From Liolophura sinensis (Eukaryota > Mollusca > Polyplacophora > Chitonida > Chitonidae), in the NCBI RefSeq assembly GCF_032854445.1, contig NC_088302.1, positions 54,654,046 through 54,718,045 on the forward strand: a stretch of DNA of 64,000 nt, in the 5' to 3' direction. Each line of letters opens with the position of its first letter. Position 1 is the stretch's first letter. The position numbers and the translations under genes are program-made. This document shows positions 1 through 13,894 of the stretch, in pieces. The notes beneath the pieces were generated by a model. It made no database searches. It was given only the letters and a program-made list of their open reading frames with translations, and was not told the origin of the DNA.

Positions 1-1665
1 CAGGGCTGGGGGAGGAATGTTGGTAGGTATCTGATGGATACAGGGCTGGGGGAGGAATGTTGGTAGGTATCTGACTGATAAAGGGCTGGGGGAGGAATGT
101 TGGTAGGTACATGATGGCTACAGGGCTGGGGGAGGAATGTTGGTAGGCACATGATGGATATAGGGCTGGGGGAGGAATGTTGGTAGGTACCTGATGGATA
201 CAGGGCTGGGGGAGGAATGTTGGTAGGTATCTGATGGATATAGGGCTGGGGGAGGAATGTTGGTAGGTATCTGATGGATATAGGGCTGGGGGAGGAATGT
301 TGGTAGGTACTTGATGGATATAGGGCTGGGGGAGGAATGTTGGTAGGTATATGATGGATACAGGGCTGGGGGAGGAATGTTGGTAGGTATCTGATGGATA
401 CAGGGCTGGGGGAGGAATGTTGGTAGGTATCTGATGGATACAGGGCTGGGGGAGGAATGTTGGTAGGTATCTGATGGATACAGGGCTGGGGGAGGAATGT
501 TGGTAGGTACCTGACTGATAAAGGGCCGGGGAGGAATGTTGGTAGGTATATGATGGATACAGGGCTGGGGGAGGAATGTTGGTAGGTATATGATGGATAC
601 AGGGCTGGGGGAGGAATGTTGGTAGGTATCTGACTGATACAGGGCTGGGGGAGGAATGTTGGTAGGTATCTGATGGATATAGGGCTGGGGGAGGAATGTT
701 GGTAGGTACATGATGGATACACGGCTGGAGGAGGAATGTTGGTAGGTATCTGATGGATACACGGCTGGGGGAGGAATGTTGGTAGGTATATGATGGATAC
801 AGGGCTGGGGGAGGAATGTTGGTAGGTATCTGATGGATATAGGGCTGGGGGAGGAATGTTGGTAGGTACCTGACTGATAAAGGGCTGGGGAGGAATGTTG
901 GTAGGTATATGATGGATACAGGGCTGGGGGAGGAATGTTGGTAGGTACCTGATGGATATAGGGCTGGGGGAGGAATGTTGGTAGGTACCTGATGGATACA
1001 GGGCTGGGGGAGGAATGTTGGTAAGTACATGATGGATATAGGGCTGGGGGAGGAATGTTGGTAGGTACATGATGGATATAGGGCTGGGGGAGGAATGTTG
1101 GTAGGTACCTGACTGATACAGGGCTGGGGGAGGAATGTTGGTAGGTATCTGATGGCTACAGGGCTGGGGGAGGAATTTTGGTAGGTATCTGATGGCTACA
1201 GGGCTGGGGGAGGAATGTTGGTAGGTATCTGATGGATACAGGGCTGGGGGAGGAATGTTGGTAGGTATCTGATGGATACAGGGCTGGGGGAGGAATGTTG
1301 GTAGGTACCTGACTGATACAGGGCTGGGGTAGGAATGTTGGTAGGTATATGATGGATACAGGGCTGGGGGGAGGAATGTTGGTAGGTACCTGATGGATAC
1401 AGGGCTGGGGGAGGAATGTTGGTAGGTATCTGATGGATACAGGGCTGGGGGAGGAATGTTGGTAGGTACCTGACTGATACAGGGCTGGGGGAGGAATGTT
1501 GGTAGGTACCTGACTGATACAGGGCTGGGGTGGATGTTGGAAGGTATCTGATGGATACAGGGCTGGGAGTGGTGAGTGGGGTGAGAGGAAAATATTGGAA
1601 GGTATCTGATAGATACAGGGCTGAGGGTGGTGGGTGAGGGTGGGGGACTGTTGGTAGGTACCTGA
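1..1665. repeat. 40-bp minisatellite, about 41 copies
   Basis: Tandem repeat with a 40-bp unit containing GGGCTGGGGGAGGAATGTTG, running from the left window edge. Copies are very uniform to about 1520 and then decay through longer variant units to 1665. The left end lies outside the window. The unit is strand-asymmetric, with the plus strand G-rich. The minus strand has no stop in any frame, so long Pro/Tyr-rich open frames (118-762 and 1196-1687) appear; these are products of the repeat, not genes. Confidence 0.98.
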
Positions 1666-4600
1666 AACACTTACTACTGCTCAGCACTATATAAGCATTA
1701 GGCTACTACTACAGCGCTTCAGGTTAATGTTCACACACAATATGTGGCCGTGTGTCCATGTCAAATCTATCCCCACCCCCTCTGTCTCTCCATGTAGGCC
1801 TACTTCCAGTTTGCTACTGAAATCACCTACGAGAGTCTGCATAATAACTGACAGACTAAGCTGTCTTACCAGGTTCTACTGCCATGCAATGAAGCAGGGA
1901 AAACAGATTAGCTCATTATTTGGCACAATCTCTCCTAATCACATTTACGGGTGGGCATACGGTGATCATTAAGAATATACTTTTAAAAGGCCCTACTCTC
2001 GAAGTTCTTACTGCTTCCCAACCAAGCATCTGGCTGGGTTTTAAGTGGTGACATATAGATAAATGTACATCAGCAGAACACCGGCTAATTGTTAATACCT
2101 CAGTTGTTATCAGTTATACCTCAGTTATACCTCAGTTACACCTCAGTTACACCTCCCATGTCGCAGAGATATTCTTGTTCTTGTTTTGCGGAAATGAGGT
2201 CACAAGGCTGATTTATGATTTACTAAGATTTTTCAAACACGTCAACTCGTCAGGTGGAGTTATTATCTTAGTCTAGTCTACTAAATGTCTACTAAAAGAC
2301 ATAACCCATGCAAGTGTAAAATAATAAACCATGTCAAGCATGCACCTTATTCTCCTAAGTACATATGTATCAAAGTTACTGCAAACTCTTCCTTTTCCAT
2401 CCTACAACAAAATACCGGAGTCAAAAAACATGACCACTCTGGTTTAATATCAATATCAAAGCCTTTATGATCAGAAGCTGCAAACATGAGATATATGCAA
2501 ACATGTCTTAAAAACAATTAATACATACCAGTGAGGTGTAATTTTCTGAGCGGATTTGCTCGCGGTATTTACGGTATGTGTATATAATTGTCTACCTGAT
2601 TAACAGTGCACTGATGGATCAGACCTGGAATCCACCCTGATCTCTTCTCTCCAGCCGCATATGATCACTAGAATTATCAGATAGTATTCCAGTCATACTG
2701 ATCACTTATTTGCCTCCCGGTTATTACACTGTACCACTGTAGTCAAGCAGAAATGCTCGCTACATGGTCTGATTAAGCAGAGCAGAAAACAAGAGTATCC
2801 AGGCTTGTGTACATGTAGGTATAATCTATACCCTAACCATCATCTCTGACACTGTAGGGCATACTCCACAGCAAGCCCAATGTTTTCATGTACAAGTTTT
2901 ATACAAACATGACAAAACCATTAAATTTTGTGAACATATGACGATCGAGTGATGAATACTACAGAACGGAATGTTTTATTTTTCTGAGTCTGTACCATTG
3001 CACTGCATATGCACTGTTAGGGTAGCATGTGTACCATAGCCGAATTTGTATGGGAACATGAATGATCATCGATACTGATGCAATACTTTCCCGACTAGAC
3101 AGCCCTAGTAGTCACGTACTTGTATAAACATAGACAAAACAAGGTGACGCTGTTGCAACTTAGTCCTTGTAAGACATCAAATTTGAATGAACTAACTCAT
3201 TCACAATTTTAAACTTCTGAACTTCGTACAAAATTGTAAGCCAGTTTTACAGCAAAGTTCCTTGAAGATACTGCCAATGTAAGAATGTCAAGCCACAAAA
3301 CCATTTGTCCCCCTTAACTTCATCACCCTAAAGGCTACTATTGATTACTTTATTGATCACAGGTGAGTCCAGCTAATCAAGTCTCATTAGAACCTGTACC
3401 TGCAGACCAGGTATTTTACTGTCAGGCCAGAGCAAGCATAATGAAGATGGCATTCAAGAATACACACAGTGTATACTGGTGAATATATAATGAGCATAAG
3501 AACAAGGATTGTGTGCATGCTGATGTTTGGAATGTACAGATCATGAAAGAAACCTCTGCCCCCACCAGCCGTCACACATTATTACAACACTGTATGTACA
3601 TCAACATCAGCTCACAACAAGCTTTTGTCATACACCTGTCCACTCTCAGATCTACAAACATGAGAGGCTAGCACTCTTCAGTCTGCACTTCAAAATTCTG
3701 CAGTTTCCTCCACACATAAATCAGGTCATATCAAGTGAAGTCTCCTAAATAAGACATTAAAATACCAATTAATCCATGAAAATTGTGGTGACTAATGTTC
3801 CAAACTGAGAACATGTGCACATTCATTTCAGTTCACCTTGTCTCCGGCCTGGAGCCTGACGGTGCACGTACAAACAGAGTATCACTACAGCTACATACTC
3901 GCAGTATAAATGCTAACTGCACAGAAACTGCACAATTAAATGCACAAACAATTTACCTGGATGTAAAATGCAAATCATGAGCCAAATTCTCACTACTAAT
4001 AAAATCAGAAGTTCTGGACTAATCAGAGGTAAGAATTACACAAACAGAGCTGATCAGAGTGACGAGATGGACCTCTACAGAGGACACAGTTCATGTAGCA
4101 GTAGAAATGACATTTTACATGACCTCAGGGGTATCAAAATCAAGAATTAAGAATTTACTACAGAAAATTAGCCTGCTCTAGCAAGGTATGCTATAAAGAA
4201 GATTGCCTACGCACCCACAAAACAAGGTGACGCTATAAAGAAGTTTGCCTACGCACCCACACACTGGAGTCCATGTAACAATATTTACACATGTAACTCT
4301 TCCTGACTGAGCCACAGTGTTGTATAATCCTCAAAGCTGGGAACATACTGGGAACTGGTGGGTTGCAGTATGTTTTGTATAACCTGAGTGTGCAGCAGGC
4401 CTGTATTACACCTCTCCCTAAAAACCAATATCCTGGGCCGTCCTTAATAAAAACTTCTGTGTGGGGTGTAACTCAGTGTACCATAATAATTAGGACAAGA
4501 TAGTAGGGAGAGGTTTTATTCTGGTTAATGAGAAAAATAAAGATTTTAGGCAACCACTGAGAAACAAGCAAAAACTTAGATCTGGTAACAAAGTAACAAG

Positions 4601-5020
4601 GGTACCAGAGAGCTCACCTGTGGGGGACAAATGAATGCAAAATTTCAGCTCAATACATATAATACTGAAGTCATGAATTTGGAAATTTACAGGAATTATG
4701 TGCACACAGATGGAATATAATCCTAGGGTCATTATGCACTTAAAACTTCAGGTCAATACATGCAGAACTTTTCCAGAAACCACCCCTAACATTTTGATTA
4801 ACACTGATTCTAATACACAATACACTAAGTCATGAATTTTGTCATTTGCAGTATTTATATTATGCACACAGCAAACGACAGAACATTCCCCTCGTGTTAT
4901 TGTGCTCTACAAGAATGCAAAACCTGAGCTCAATACATACAGTACTTCTTAAAACTGCACCCAACCATTTGTCTAACATCGCATTCCCTGTTATTGGAGC
5001 TACATAGAGATTCCATCAAA
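1666..5020. other. No gene recognised; AT-rich unique sequence
   Basis: Only short open frames are present, with no domain signatures. Small structures: an 11-bp motif (CAGTTATACCT and variants) repeated about five times near 2098-2155, and a 42-bp-offset direct duplication containing GCTATAAAGAAG at 4190-4261. Segments near 4633-4710 and 4829-4945 share words (TCATGAATTT, GCTCAATACATA) and look like a diverged direct repeat. Confidence 0.6.
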
Positions 5021-5025
5021 ATTAA

Positions 5026-5703
5026 GTCTTTTGGTGCTATAGCAGTGCAGATGTCGGGCTCAGAACTGTGCCACCCAGTCTTTTGGTGCTGTAGCGGTGC
5101 AGATGTCGGGCTCAGCACTGTGCCACCCAGTCTTTTGGTGCTGTAGCGGTGCAGATGTCGGGCTCAGAACTGTGCCACCCAGTCTTTTGGTGCTGTAGCG
5201 GTGCAGATGTCGGGCTCAGAACTGTGCCACCCAGTCTTTTGGTGCTATAGCGGTGCAGATGTCGGGCTCAGAACTGTGCCACCTAGTCTTTTGGTGCTAT
5301 AGCGGTGCAGATGTCGGGCTCAGAACTGTGCCACCCAGTCTTTTGGTGCTATAGCGGTGCAGATGTCGGTCTCAGAACTGTGCCACCTAGTCTTTTGGTG
5401 CTGTAGCGGTGCAGATGTCGGGCTCAGAACTGTGCCACCCAGTCTTTTGGTGCTATAGCGGTGCAGATGTCGGGCTCAGAACTGTGCTACTCAGTCTTTT
5501 GGTGCTATAGCAGTGCAGATGTCGGGCTCAGCACTGTGCCACCCAGTCTTTTGGTGCTATAGCGGTGCAGATGTCGGGCTCAGAACTGTGCCACCTAGTC
5601 TTTTGGTGCTGTAGCGGTGCAGATGTCGGGCTCAGCACTGTGCCACCCAGTCTTTTGGTGCTATAGCGGTGCAGATGTCGGGCTCAGAACTGTGCCACCT
5701 AGT
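5026..5703. repeat. 52-bp minisatellite, about 13 copies
   Basis: Tandem array of a 52-bp unit containing GCGGTGCAGATGTCGGGCTC. Copies differ by a few substitutions, for example CTGTAG versus CTATAG and CCCAG versus CCTAG. It begins and ends abruptly in unique sequence. Confidence 0.97.
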
Positions 5704-5979
5704 CATTTATAATCCCCTCTCGACATCCTGGCACCTTAGCTATTAACTGTTTCTGCCAGGTGTATCTCTAAAACTAAGCCCCAAAGATTCTACCTCAGAA
5801 CTTTGCAGGTCATTTCTTAATGAAAATATCACCTTTGGAGCAAGAACAAATAATAAGCTTAAAGCTGCTAAACTAAGCTGTGAACAGAGAACCTTCATTG
5901 CTTCTTGATTCAGATTTAAATACCTGTACATTAATTATCATACACTTAGAAAAGTTAATAACATCTCCCACCACATGTT

Positions 5980-7816
5980 AATGTATGCAGCTGGTGTTAA
6001 AATCACAGGTGTACACACAGTATGTGGAGCAGGGGTTGAAATCACAGGTGTACATGCAGTGTTTAGAGCAAGGGTTGAAATCACAGGTGTACATGTAGTA
6101 TGTAAGGCAGGGGTTGAAATCACAGGTGTGTTTGCAGTGTGTAGAGCAGGGGTTGAAATCACAGGTGTACATGTAGTATGTAAGGCAGGGGTTGAAATCA
6201 CAGGTGTGTTTGCAGTGTGTAGAGCAGGGGTTGAAATCACATGTGTACATGTAGTATGTAAGGCAGGGGTTGAAATCACAGGTGTACATGCAGTGTTTAG
6301 AGCAAGGGTTGAAATCACAGGTGTACATGTAGTATGTAAGGCAGGGGTTGAAATCACAGGTGTGTTTGCAGTGTGTAGAGCAGGGGTTGAAATCACATGT
6401 GTACATGTAGTATGTAAGGCAGGGGTTGAAATCACAGGTGTACATGCAGTGTTTAGAGCAAGGGTTGAAATCACAGGTGTACATGTAGTATGTAAGGCAG
6501 GGGTTGAAATCACAGGTGTGTTTGCAGTGTGTAGAGCAGGGATTGAAATCACAGGTGTGTTTGCAGTGTGTAGAGCAGGGGTTGAAATCACATGTGTACA
6601 TGTAGTATGTAAGGCAGGGGTTGAAATCACAGGTGTACATGCAGTGTTTAGAGCAAGGGTTGAAATCACAGGTGTACATGTAGTATGTAAGGCAGGGGTT
6701 GAAATCACAGGTGTGTTTGCAGTGTGTAGAGCAGGGGTTGAAATCACATGTGTACATGTAGTATGTAAGGCAGGGGTTGAAATCACAGGTGTACATGCAG
6801 TGTTTAGAGCAAGGGTTGAAATCACAGGTGTACATGTAGTATGTAAGGCAGGGGTTGAAATCACAGGTGTGTTTGCAGTGTGTAGAGCAGGGATTGAAAT
6901 CACAGGTCTGCTTGCCATGTGTAGAGCAGGGATTGAAATCAAAGGTGTGTTTGCAGTGTGTAGAGCAAGGGTTGAAATCACAAGCTTACATGTAGTATGT
7001 AAGGCAGGGGTTGAAATCACAGGTGTACATGTAGTATGTAAGGCAGGGGTTGAAATCACAGGTGTACATGCAGTGTTTAGAGCAAGGGTTGAAATCACAG
7101 GTGTACATGTAGTATGTACAGCAGGGGTTGAAATCACAGGTGTGTTTGCAGTGTGTAGAGCAGGGGTTGAAATCACAGGTGTACATGTAGTATGTAAGGC
7201 AGGGGTTGAAATCACAGGTGTGCTTGCCGTGTGTAGAGCATGGATTGAAATCACAGGTGTGCTTGCCGTGTGTAGAGCATGGATTGAAATCACAGGTGTG
7301 CTTGCTGTGTGTAGAGCAGGGATTGAAATCACAGGTCTGCTTGCCGTGTGTAGAGCAGGGATTTGAAATTACAGGTGTGCTTGCTGTGTGTAGAGCAGGG
7401 ATTGAAATCACAGGTCTGCTTGCCATGTGTAGAGCAGGGATTGAAATCACAGGTGACCTTGCGGTGTGTAGAGCAGGGAATGAAATCACACGTGTGCTTG
7501 CCGTGTGTAGAGCAGGGATTGAAATCACAGGTGTACACACAGCATGTGGAGCAGGGGTTAAAATCACAGGTGTACACACAGTGTGTAGAGCAGAGATTGA
7601 AATCACAGGTGTAACCGGGCAGAGCCCAGCGTAAAACCCACGACCATCCGCAGGTTGCTGCCAGACCTTCCGATGTACAGCCGGAGAGGATGCCAGCATG
7701 AGCTGGACTTGAACTCACAGCGACCGTTTTGGTGAGAGACTCCTGGGTCAGTACACTGCCCTAAGCAACAGAGGTCCCCGAGCAGGGGTTGAAATCACAG
7801 GTGTACATGCAGTACA
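5980..7816. repeat. 39-bp minisatellite with higher-order structure, interrupted by a SINE
   Basis: About 42 copies of a 39-bp unit containing GGTTGAAATCACAGGTGT. Three unit types recur: A (TTTGCAGTGTGTAGAGCA), B (ACATGTAGTATGTAAGGCA) and C (ACATGCAGTGTTTAGAGCAA). Between about 6240 and 6900 they follow a B-C-B-A order, a 156-bp higher-order repeat. From about 7200 a fourth type with CTTGCCGTGTGTAGAGCA dominates. Because 39 is divisible by three, open frames of more than 460 codons appear on both strands; they are repeat artefacts. The array is broken at 7613-7780 by SINE sequence and one copy follows it. Confidence 0.97.
7613..7780 (-). mobile_element. tRNA-headed SINE, tail-less copy inside the 39-bp array
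   Basis: Matches the head and middle of the SINE family in this window: CCACGACCATCCGCAGGTTG, then GCCAGCATGAGCTGGACTTG, then AACTCACAGCGACCG. The 3' core and tail (the GCCGTACTCAAG part) are missing, and 39-bp repeat units flank it on both sides. No target-site duplication is visible, so the copy was probably trimmed by array turnover after insertion. Confidence 0.88.
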
Positions 7817-7883
7817 CGTCGAGTCATGTTTGGCTGTAAATAATTAATCCATGAGTTCAGGTTGTATGTGTATCTATAGAAGA

Positions 7884-7886
<3 letters not shown>

Positions 7887-7927
<41 letters not shown>
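7887..7927. repeat. (TA)n microsatellite
   Basis: About 20 uninterrupted TA dinucleotides. Confidence 0.97.
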
Positions 7928-7929
<2 letters not shown>

Positions 7930-10900
7930 CTAAGATTAAATATGCAAGAGACCGCACAAAACGGAAGCTGATCACAGTAATAAATACAGATTTATGGATA
8001 CAGTCCTTATCTTCAACCTTATACAAATGACGCTGGTAAACATACAACCCTGTTGTTTCCATTAATATCAGTCCACTCAGAGAATAAATAAGGAAGTGGG
8101 TGTTTAGACATTCTCTGTAGCACAAACTCATGTTCTTTGCTATAAAGTTTTGCTCATAAAAGATTGATGGATTCAAAAACTGAATCAATGTAACACTTGG
8201 AGTGCCGTTTGTAACAAGAATCTGCCCATTTATTCTCCATCCAACAATCAATAATATGACCTGGAATATTAGCTTGGCTGACCTACATCTCTAATGAGTC
8301 AGCCCTGGAGAGTCTCAGCCAGGCAGGGTGCCGCCAGCCATTGTGTTGAGAGTTTTTGTTCACACCATGTCTGATGACTGTTATATCCAAGTCCAGGGAG
8401 TCCCAAACAGATCACTAAAAACACAGGGGAAAACCCCCTTCCTAAGGAAGGGCAAAATACACCAGCTTATTGGAGTATAAGTCACTTTAGAGAGCATATA
8501 TGTATATAACAGATTTACCAACAACATATATGGTAAATGCACTCAAATTGCCCCAAGATTGCAGTTTTCCAGGAAAATAAACACGTTGTCAAATATAACT
8601 TTGGTGGTGGAACTTTTTTCCAGTTTAATATAATCCTGCCTTCCACGGAAACCTTAAAACCTCACAAGATCAATTGTTCTCATGAAGTGAGGCTGAACGT
8701 GTAAGTTGGCCATGGAGAAGATTTCAGGTTTTAATTTTAAAGGACCATTATGATCCCCATCACAAAACAGGCTCTTCCACCACATCCATGCAGGTATTGC
8801 TACAACTAACAAAGTTTATTTATTGCTACATAAATATGACGGAGGCCCAGGTTATTGGGGTGGACTGGGTAGAAAAATGGAGAGCCCAGAGTAAACAACC
8901 CCACTTTTGCCAGATACCTGACAATCCCCCTGACTTAAAACTGTAGTATCACCAGTGATAGCTGGATTTGAACCTGTGACCTCACTATTCACGCCCTACA
9001 TGTCAATATCCACATGCACATCCAAATTGTATTATTATTTTCTTTCAGATTACCTACATGTATGAGCAGAACTGAGAAAAAAATCCCATGTTTCACCAGA
9101 TATAAAATGCCTGTAGTTCTCATAGTCTTTAATTTCAATATTCATCAATCTTTATTTAAGGTGCTTCTGAACATCCAAACTTTAGCTGAAATATTTTTAA
9201 ATGATGCTAACACAAGATAGGGAGATCCATTCCTATCACATTTTTACATTTCACAGATGAGGTAGTGCATAACTCTTCAACCCTTTCAACCATTACTGCC
9301 AAGGATATTGTCAAACATTCTCAGAGAACTATGAGGTGTAGAGAAATAATCTGCACAGTTTTATGAGGTTTGTATCTTTAGTGACACAAACAGGTCATTT
9401 TAGTATAATTTTCATAGTAATTATATGCATAAATTCCACTGGAAAAAGAGCTTTAGAGGTCCAAAAGGTTGAAGATTTACAGTACATATATACTGACCAT
9501 CAGACCTGAGGAAGTCCTCTCTACATCAGTATGCAATCTGCAAATGTTTACCATACTCCCACTTTATAATGGTGGTTTGTTGAATGAGCACAGAGATAAA
9601 ATTACATGAAAAATTTGCTTTCAAAAGAGCAAAACTCCTCTGCACCAGGACAAAGAAGTTAACAGGGATCAGGAGCTATACCATGAAGGTATTCAAACCC
9701 TTTGTCTATAGACATAGTGTATCACAGAAAGGTCATGGCTTGTAGTGGGACACACAGACACGTGCCCCTTTCTTTGTGGTTAATAATATGAGTTGACAAC
9801 TGTTCATCAGATGTAAGTCACAGAGAAGCATTATATAATGTTCTACACAGTCATTCATTGTTGAAGTGGGGTTAGCTTGGAACTACTGTGTATAGAGATG
9901 AGTGTCATATAAAACTCAGCTACTGTCTGACATCAATTCATAAGGTAATGAAATTTAAAAAATGACCAGCCAACTTACAGTAGTGCTAAGTCAAAAAAAT
10001 GCCAGGGAAAAAATTTGCTGATTCACTGTAAGTATTGAGGTAAAAATATCTCCTCTGAAAAACACTTCAAACATACTGTACCTGCAGAAAACTTGTTAAC
10101 CAATAGCAATACATGTATCATCAATAATTCCCAAAACAAATGTACATGTATCCATAAGGTTTACGCTTCCGTATGGAGTAAATTTCTGAAGCTTAGAAAT
10201 GTCTGTGTAGCCAAAAAGCTTTGGACTCCGTTGATCCCTGCTGCCAACCGGGATCAAGGAAGTCAGAGTATTTGTATACCTACAGGGGGAAACCCCCTGT
10301 ACAGCCAATGATGCCTTTAGCCTTTCTATATTAAACCTCTGTTGTTTCCGATATGGCATGACTGAGAATAATGGTCTATGAAATAAAGCATATAACTGTG
10401 CACTATGCCAGCTTGCGTGTGTAATGCAAACCATATCTGCGCTCTGTACCTTGTTTGCTATATGATGTTTTAATCTGAGTGGATTTATGACCAAATACTT
10501 TATGTACACATTTATAAAACAATCCATATACAAGCATTTGTTTTCCAATTTTTTTAAATGTGTGAACTGAATCAATATTAGAAAAGCCAAATGAAAGTTA
10601 TGTACAATTCACATATGTGCTGGATCAATAAATTAGGAAATGACAAAATACAAAAAACTACTATGCTTACCATTTGTTCATGATATCACTACAGGCTTCA
10701 AAACAGCTGGAGGATGCAAAGATATGTTTCTTTAAACTGTGTACCGTTATCAAGGAGACACCAAATCCTGAGCAACCAGCTACATGCTAGTACCCTCCTT
10801 GTGGACTGAGTTTATAAGATCTAGCTGACAACATTAGCCCGTCTGACACATCTCCATGAGCTCTTAATAATCTACATACCTGTACATAGCCAGGTGCTAA

Positions 10901-12079
10901 TTAGTTATCGTAAATCTCTGGACGTCCAGTATATAAATATATGCTAGATTCTGATAAAGACAGAGGACATATACTGCTTCATGCACACTGCTGTTCACTT
11001 AACACTGAACCATATCGCTGCACCTAGTCGCATAATCTCCATGTTATTAGGCGCTGTCAGTTACAGGCTTCACATGATAATACATGTATACACACTGTGC
11101 ATGTTAAACATGTATACATATGTACACGCATGCTAAACGGACATGATTTACATACAATAGCCACACATATATATGTGCATAAATGTGTAATACATCCATT
11201 AACAACTCTAGCATAATGATATTGAAAAAATAAACCTTATTAAAAGACAGGCACAGGTATTAATTGCAAAAGTGTGACAACCATATGACAATTCTTCTAC
11301 ACAGTAGTAAGGTATAAAGCCTTTGACAGACAAATTATCTCACATGTATACCAAATACTGTCAAATAACTTCAATTCAAAAGCCACCCCATCTCTGTACA
11401 AAGCTCATAATTTTACATGCAATGAACATGCATATCAATTTTGTAATGTTACATATTTACCTCTCCATGCAGAGCTGATGCTAATATCAAGGGAAAATGA
11501 AGAGTACTGTATGCATAAATCAGGTAGTGAGAAATTACAATCCTACCCCATGCTGTTAGGTAAAGTACAGGGGTAACCCATCCCCTCCCCCCAGACATAT
11601 TGGTTACAATGTTCAGTACTGGTACACCACATATACCGGGCACAAGGCATTACTATAACACTGGTAGTTTGCATATATACATGTTCACAAAACAATTACA
11701 CCAAATTACACTTACATGTGTTCAGCAGTCATTTTAGAAATTCAAATTCAAATCTGATGCTTAATTTGCATATTTAAAAATAGGTTATAAGAGATGTACT
11801 CGGCTATTACCATAATTTAGTTTGTATGCTCAATTATACCATACAGACTGATTTCACCTGAGAGCCGAGCAAATGGTCCACACATTAACTTTCCTTACAT
11901 TAATGTAAGACTAGAAAGTGGCATATATCATGAATGTGCAGAGTTATCATGCTATTAAATAGCATGTCAATGATGTAAGAAGTGTAAATTAAATAAATAG
12001 ATTGAATTTAAAGTTCAGCTTAAAAATGCTTTCCCAGGTTCTATCTGGAATTACACACTAATAGATCCCATTTGAATCA
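7928..12079. other. No gene recognised; possible diverged SINE fragment near 8835-8995
   Basis: AT-rich sequence without convincing coding exons. At 8835-8995 a segment reads like an old SINE in minus orientation: a weak counterpart of the GGAAACCGGGCAGAGCCC core is followed by CTGGATTTGAACCTGTGACC, which resembles a reversed Pol III B box. It is too diverged to assign to a family. Confidence 0.45.
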
Positions 12080-12645
12080 TGACCAATAGTATATAGTATA
12101 TATCACATACATGTACTTGTGACAAGTATTTAGTATATATCACATACATGTACTTGTAACAAGTATTTAGCATATATCACATACATGTACCTGTAACAAG
12201 TATTTAGTATATATCACATACATGTACCTGTAACAAGTATATAGTATATATCACATACATGTACTTGTAACAAGTATATAGTATATATAACATACATGTA
12301 CTTGTAACAAGTATATAGTATATATCACATACATGTACTTGTAACAAGTATATAGTATATATCACATACATGTACTTGTAACAAGTATATAGTATATATC
12401 ACATACATGTACTTGTAACAAGTATATAGTATATATCACATACATGTACTTGTAACAAGTATATAGTATATATAACATACATGTACTTGTAACAAGTATA
12501 TAGTATATATCACATACATGTACTTGTAACAAGTATATAGTATATATAACATACATGTACTTGTAACAAGTATATAGTATATATAACATACATGTATTTG
12601 TAACAAGTATATAGTATATATAACACACATGTACTTGTAACAAGG
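12080..12645. repeat. 37-bp AT-rich minisatellite, about 15 copies
   Basis: The unit is GTATATAGTATATATCACAT followed by ACATGTACTTGTAACAA, 37 bp in all. Later copies alternate TATATCACATAC with TATATAACATAC. The unit contains short palindromes (ACATGT, TTGTAACAA). Minus-strand open frames over it are artefacts. Confidence 0.97.
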
Positions 12646-13894
12646 GGTTCCCTCTGATGATTTTCTAAATGTATGCACATACATTTATATGACATGTGTA
12701 ACAGCTGACATTCCTTACTTACCAGTTTGTGTATATTTCATTTTATTTGTTTTATGTGATATACAACATTTTTCACTCTTATATACGATGTTTATTTAAT
12801 ATTTACCTGATGCAACTGATCATGAGATATGTAAAAAATTATAATATTAAGCTCAAAATGACGCACCTTGCAAATGGAATTTGTAAATGGCTTACAGTTG
12901 ATTTTTATCAAGTTTGGGAGAAAATGAACAGATTGTGTTTTTTTTTCTGAATTTTAGGAATGCGACTTATTAACAGCCTGTGTAAAGTTTTATCATGATA
13001 CCCTCCTCATTACGGCTAATACATCTCATGCCTGTCATGTAGCCCTGACAGAGAGCATGTCAGATTGGACAGAGTTAGCAATAACCACGACATCACCTGT
13101 GACATGTGCCAGGCATAAGCCAGACAGGATCACCATTCATACAACAGGTGGACTCCAACAGGTCGACTCCAACAGGTCGACTCAGAGACACAGCCAACAA
13201 CCTAAAGAAGTTAACAGTATTAATCTATTCCCAGTACATATATGAGGTCAGGCTGTATGAGAATGACATGATGTATCTCTGCAACACCTGAACTAAAATG
13301 AAAATCAAGATTGCATGTATATGAAATGACTGGAGTACGAGGAGTTTCTCTAACAACCAGTTATAGTCCCTAGTGAGGTCTGCTATGCCTTTGTAATACA
13401 CTGTGGAACTAGCAGCTGTTATCATAGCCAGCTACTGTACAGCATCCTACTTTCAGATGTACAGGACATATCAATGCAACAATTATGCGACAAATCAATG
13501 TATTATGCATTTGCGTACACAACATTTACTTAAGCAATCACTTTTAATTTGTTTTTTGGTATATTTCATTGCATGACGCTGAAATTAGACCAGACGATTA
13601 GATAAAATGAAAAATATAAATCTTTTTCTCTTAAATCAAACACTTATCTGACTGATAGGCTTAACATCATTTTCAATGAAATTTCACTTATATAATGCAG
13701 CCTTCTGATTTATGGCTGCTTGGAGATTCAGTTATTTGTCACTGTGTAGATCACCCAAGCACAGGAAAGAAAGAAAGGGTATCAAGACCTCACAGGGGGC
13801 GGGAGTCTGGCTAAAGGGTGTTCATGTCAAACAAGACAGCCTGAGGAATGCTCTGCCTCTGGGGAGACCTTTGTCATTAGCTATACATCTTTAT
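12646..13894. other. No gene recognised
   Basis: Unique sequence. The only local structure is a 15-bp motif (CAGGTCGACTCCAA) repeated about three times at 13143-13185. No coding exon with plausible splice sites was identified. Confidence 0.5.

Noticed and set aside
118-1687. Pro/Tyr-rich open frames of 214 and 163 codons (minus)
   Set aside because: Translation of the 40-bp array, which is stop-free in all minus-strand frames.
5938-7366. Open frames of 463-464 codons on both strands
   Set aside because: They coincide exactly with the 39-bp tandem array; length is explained by a stop-free unit divisible by three.
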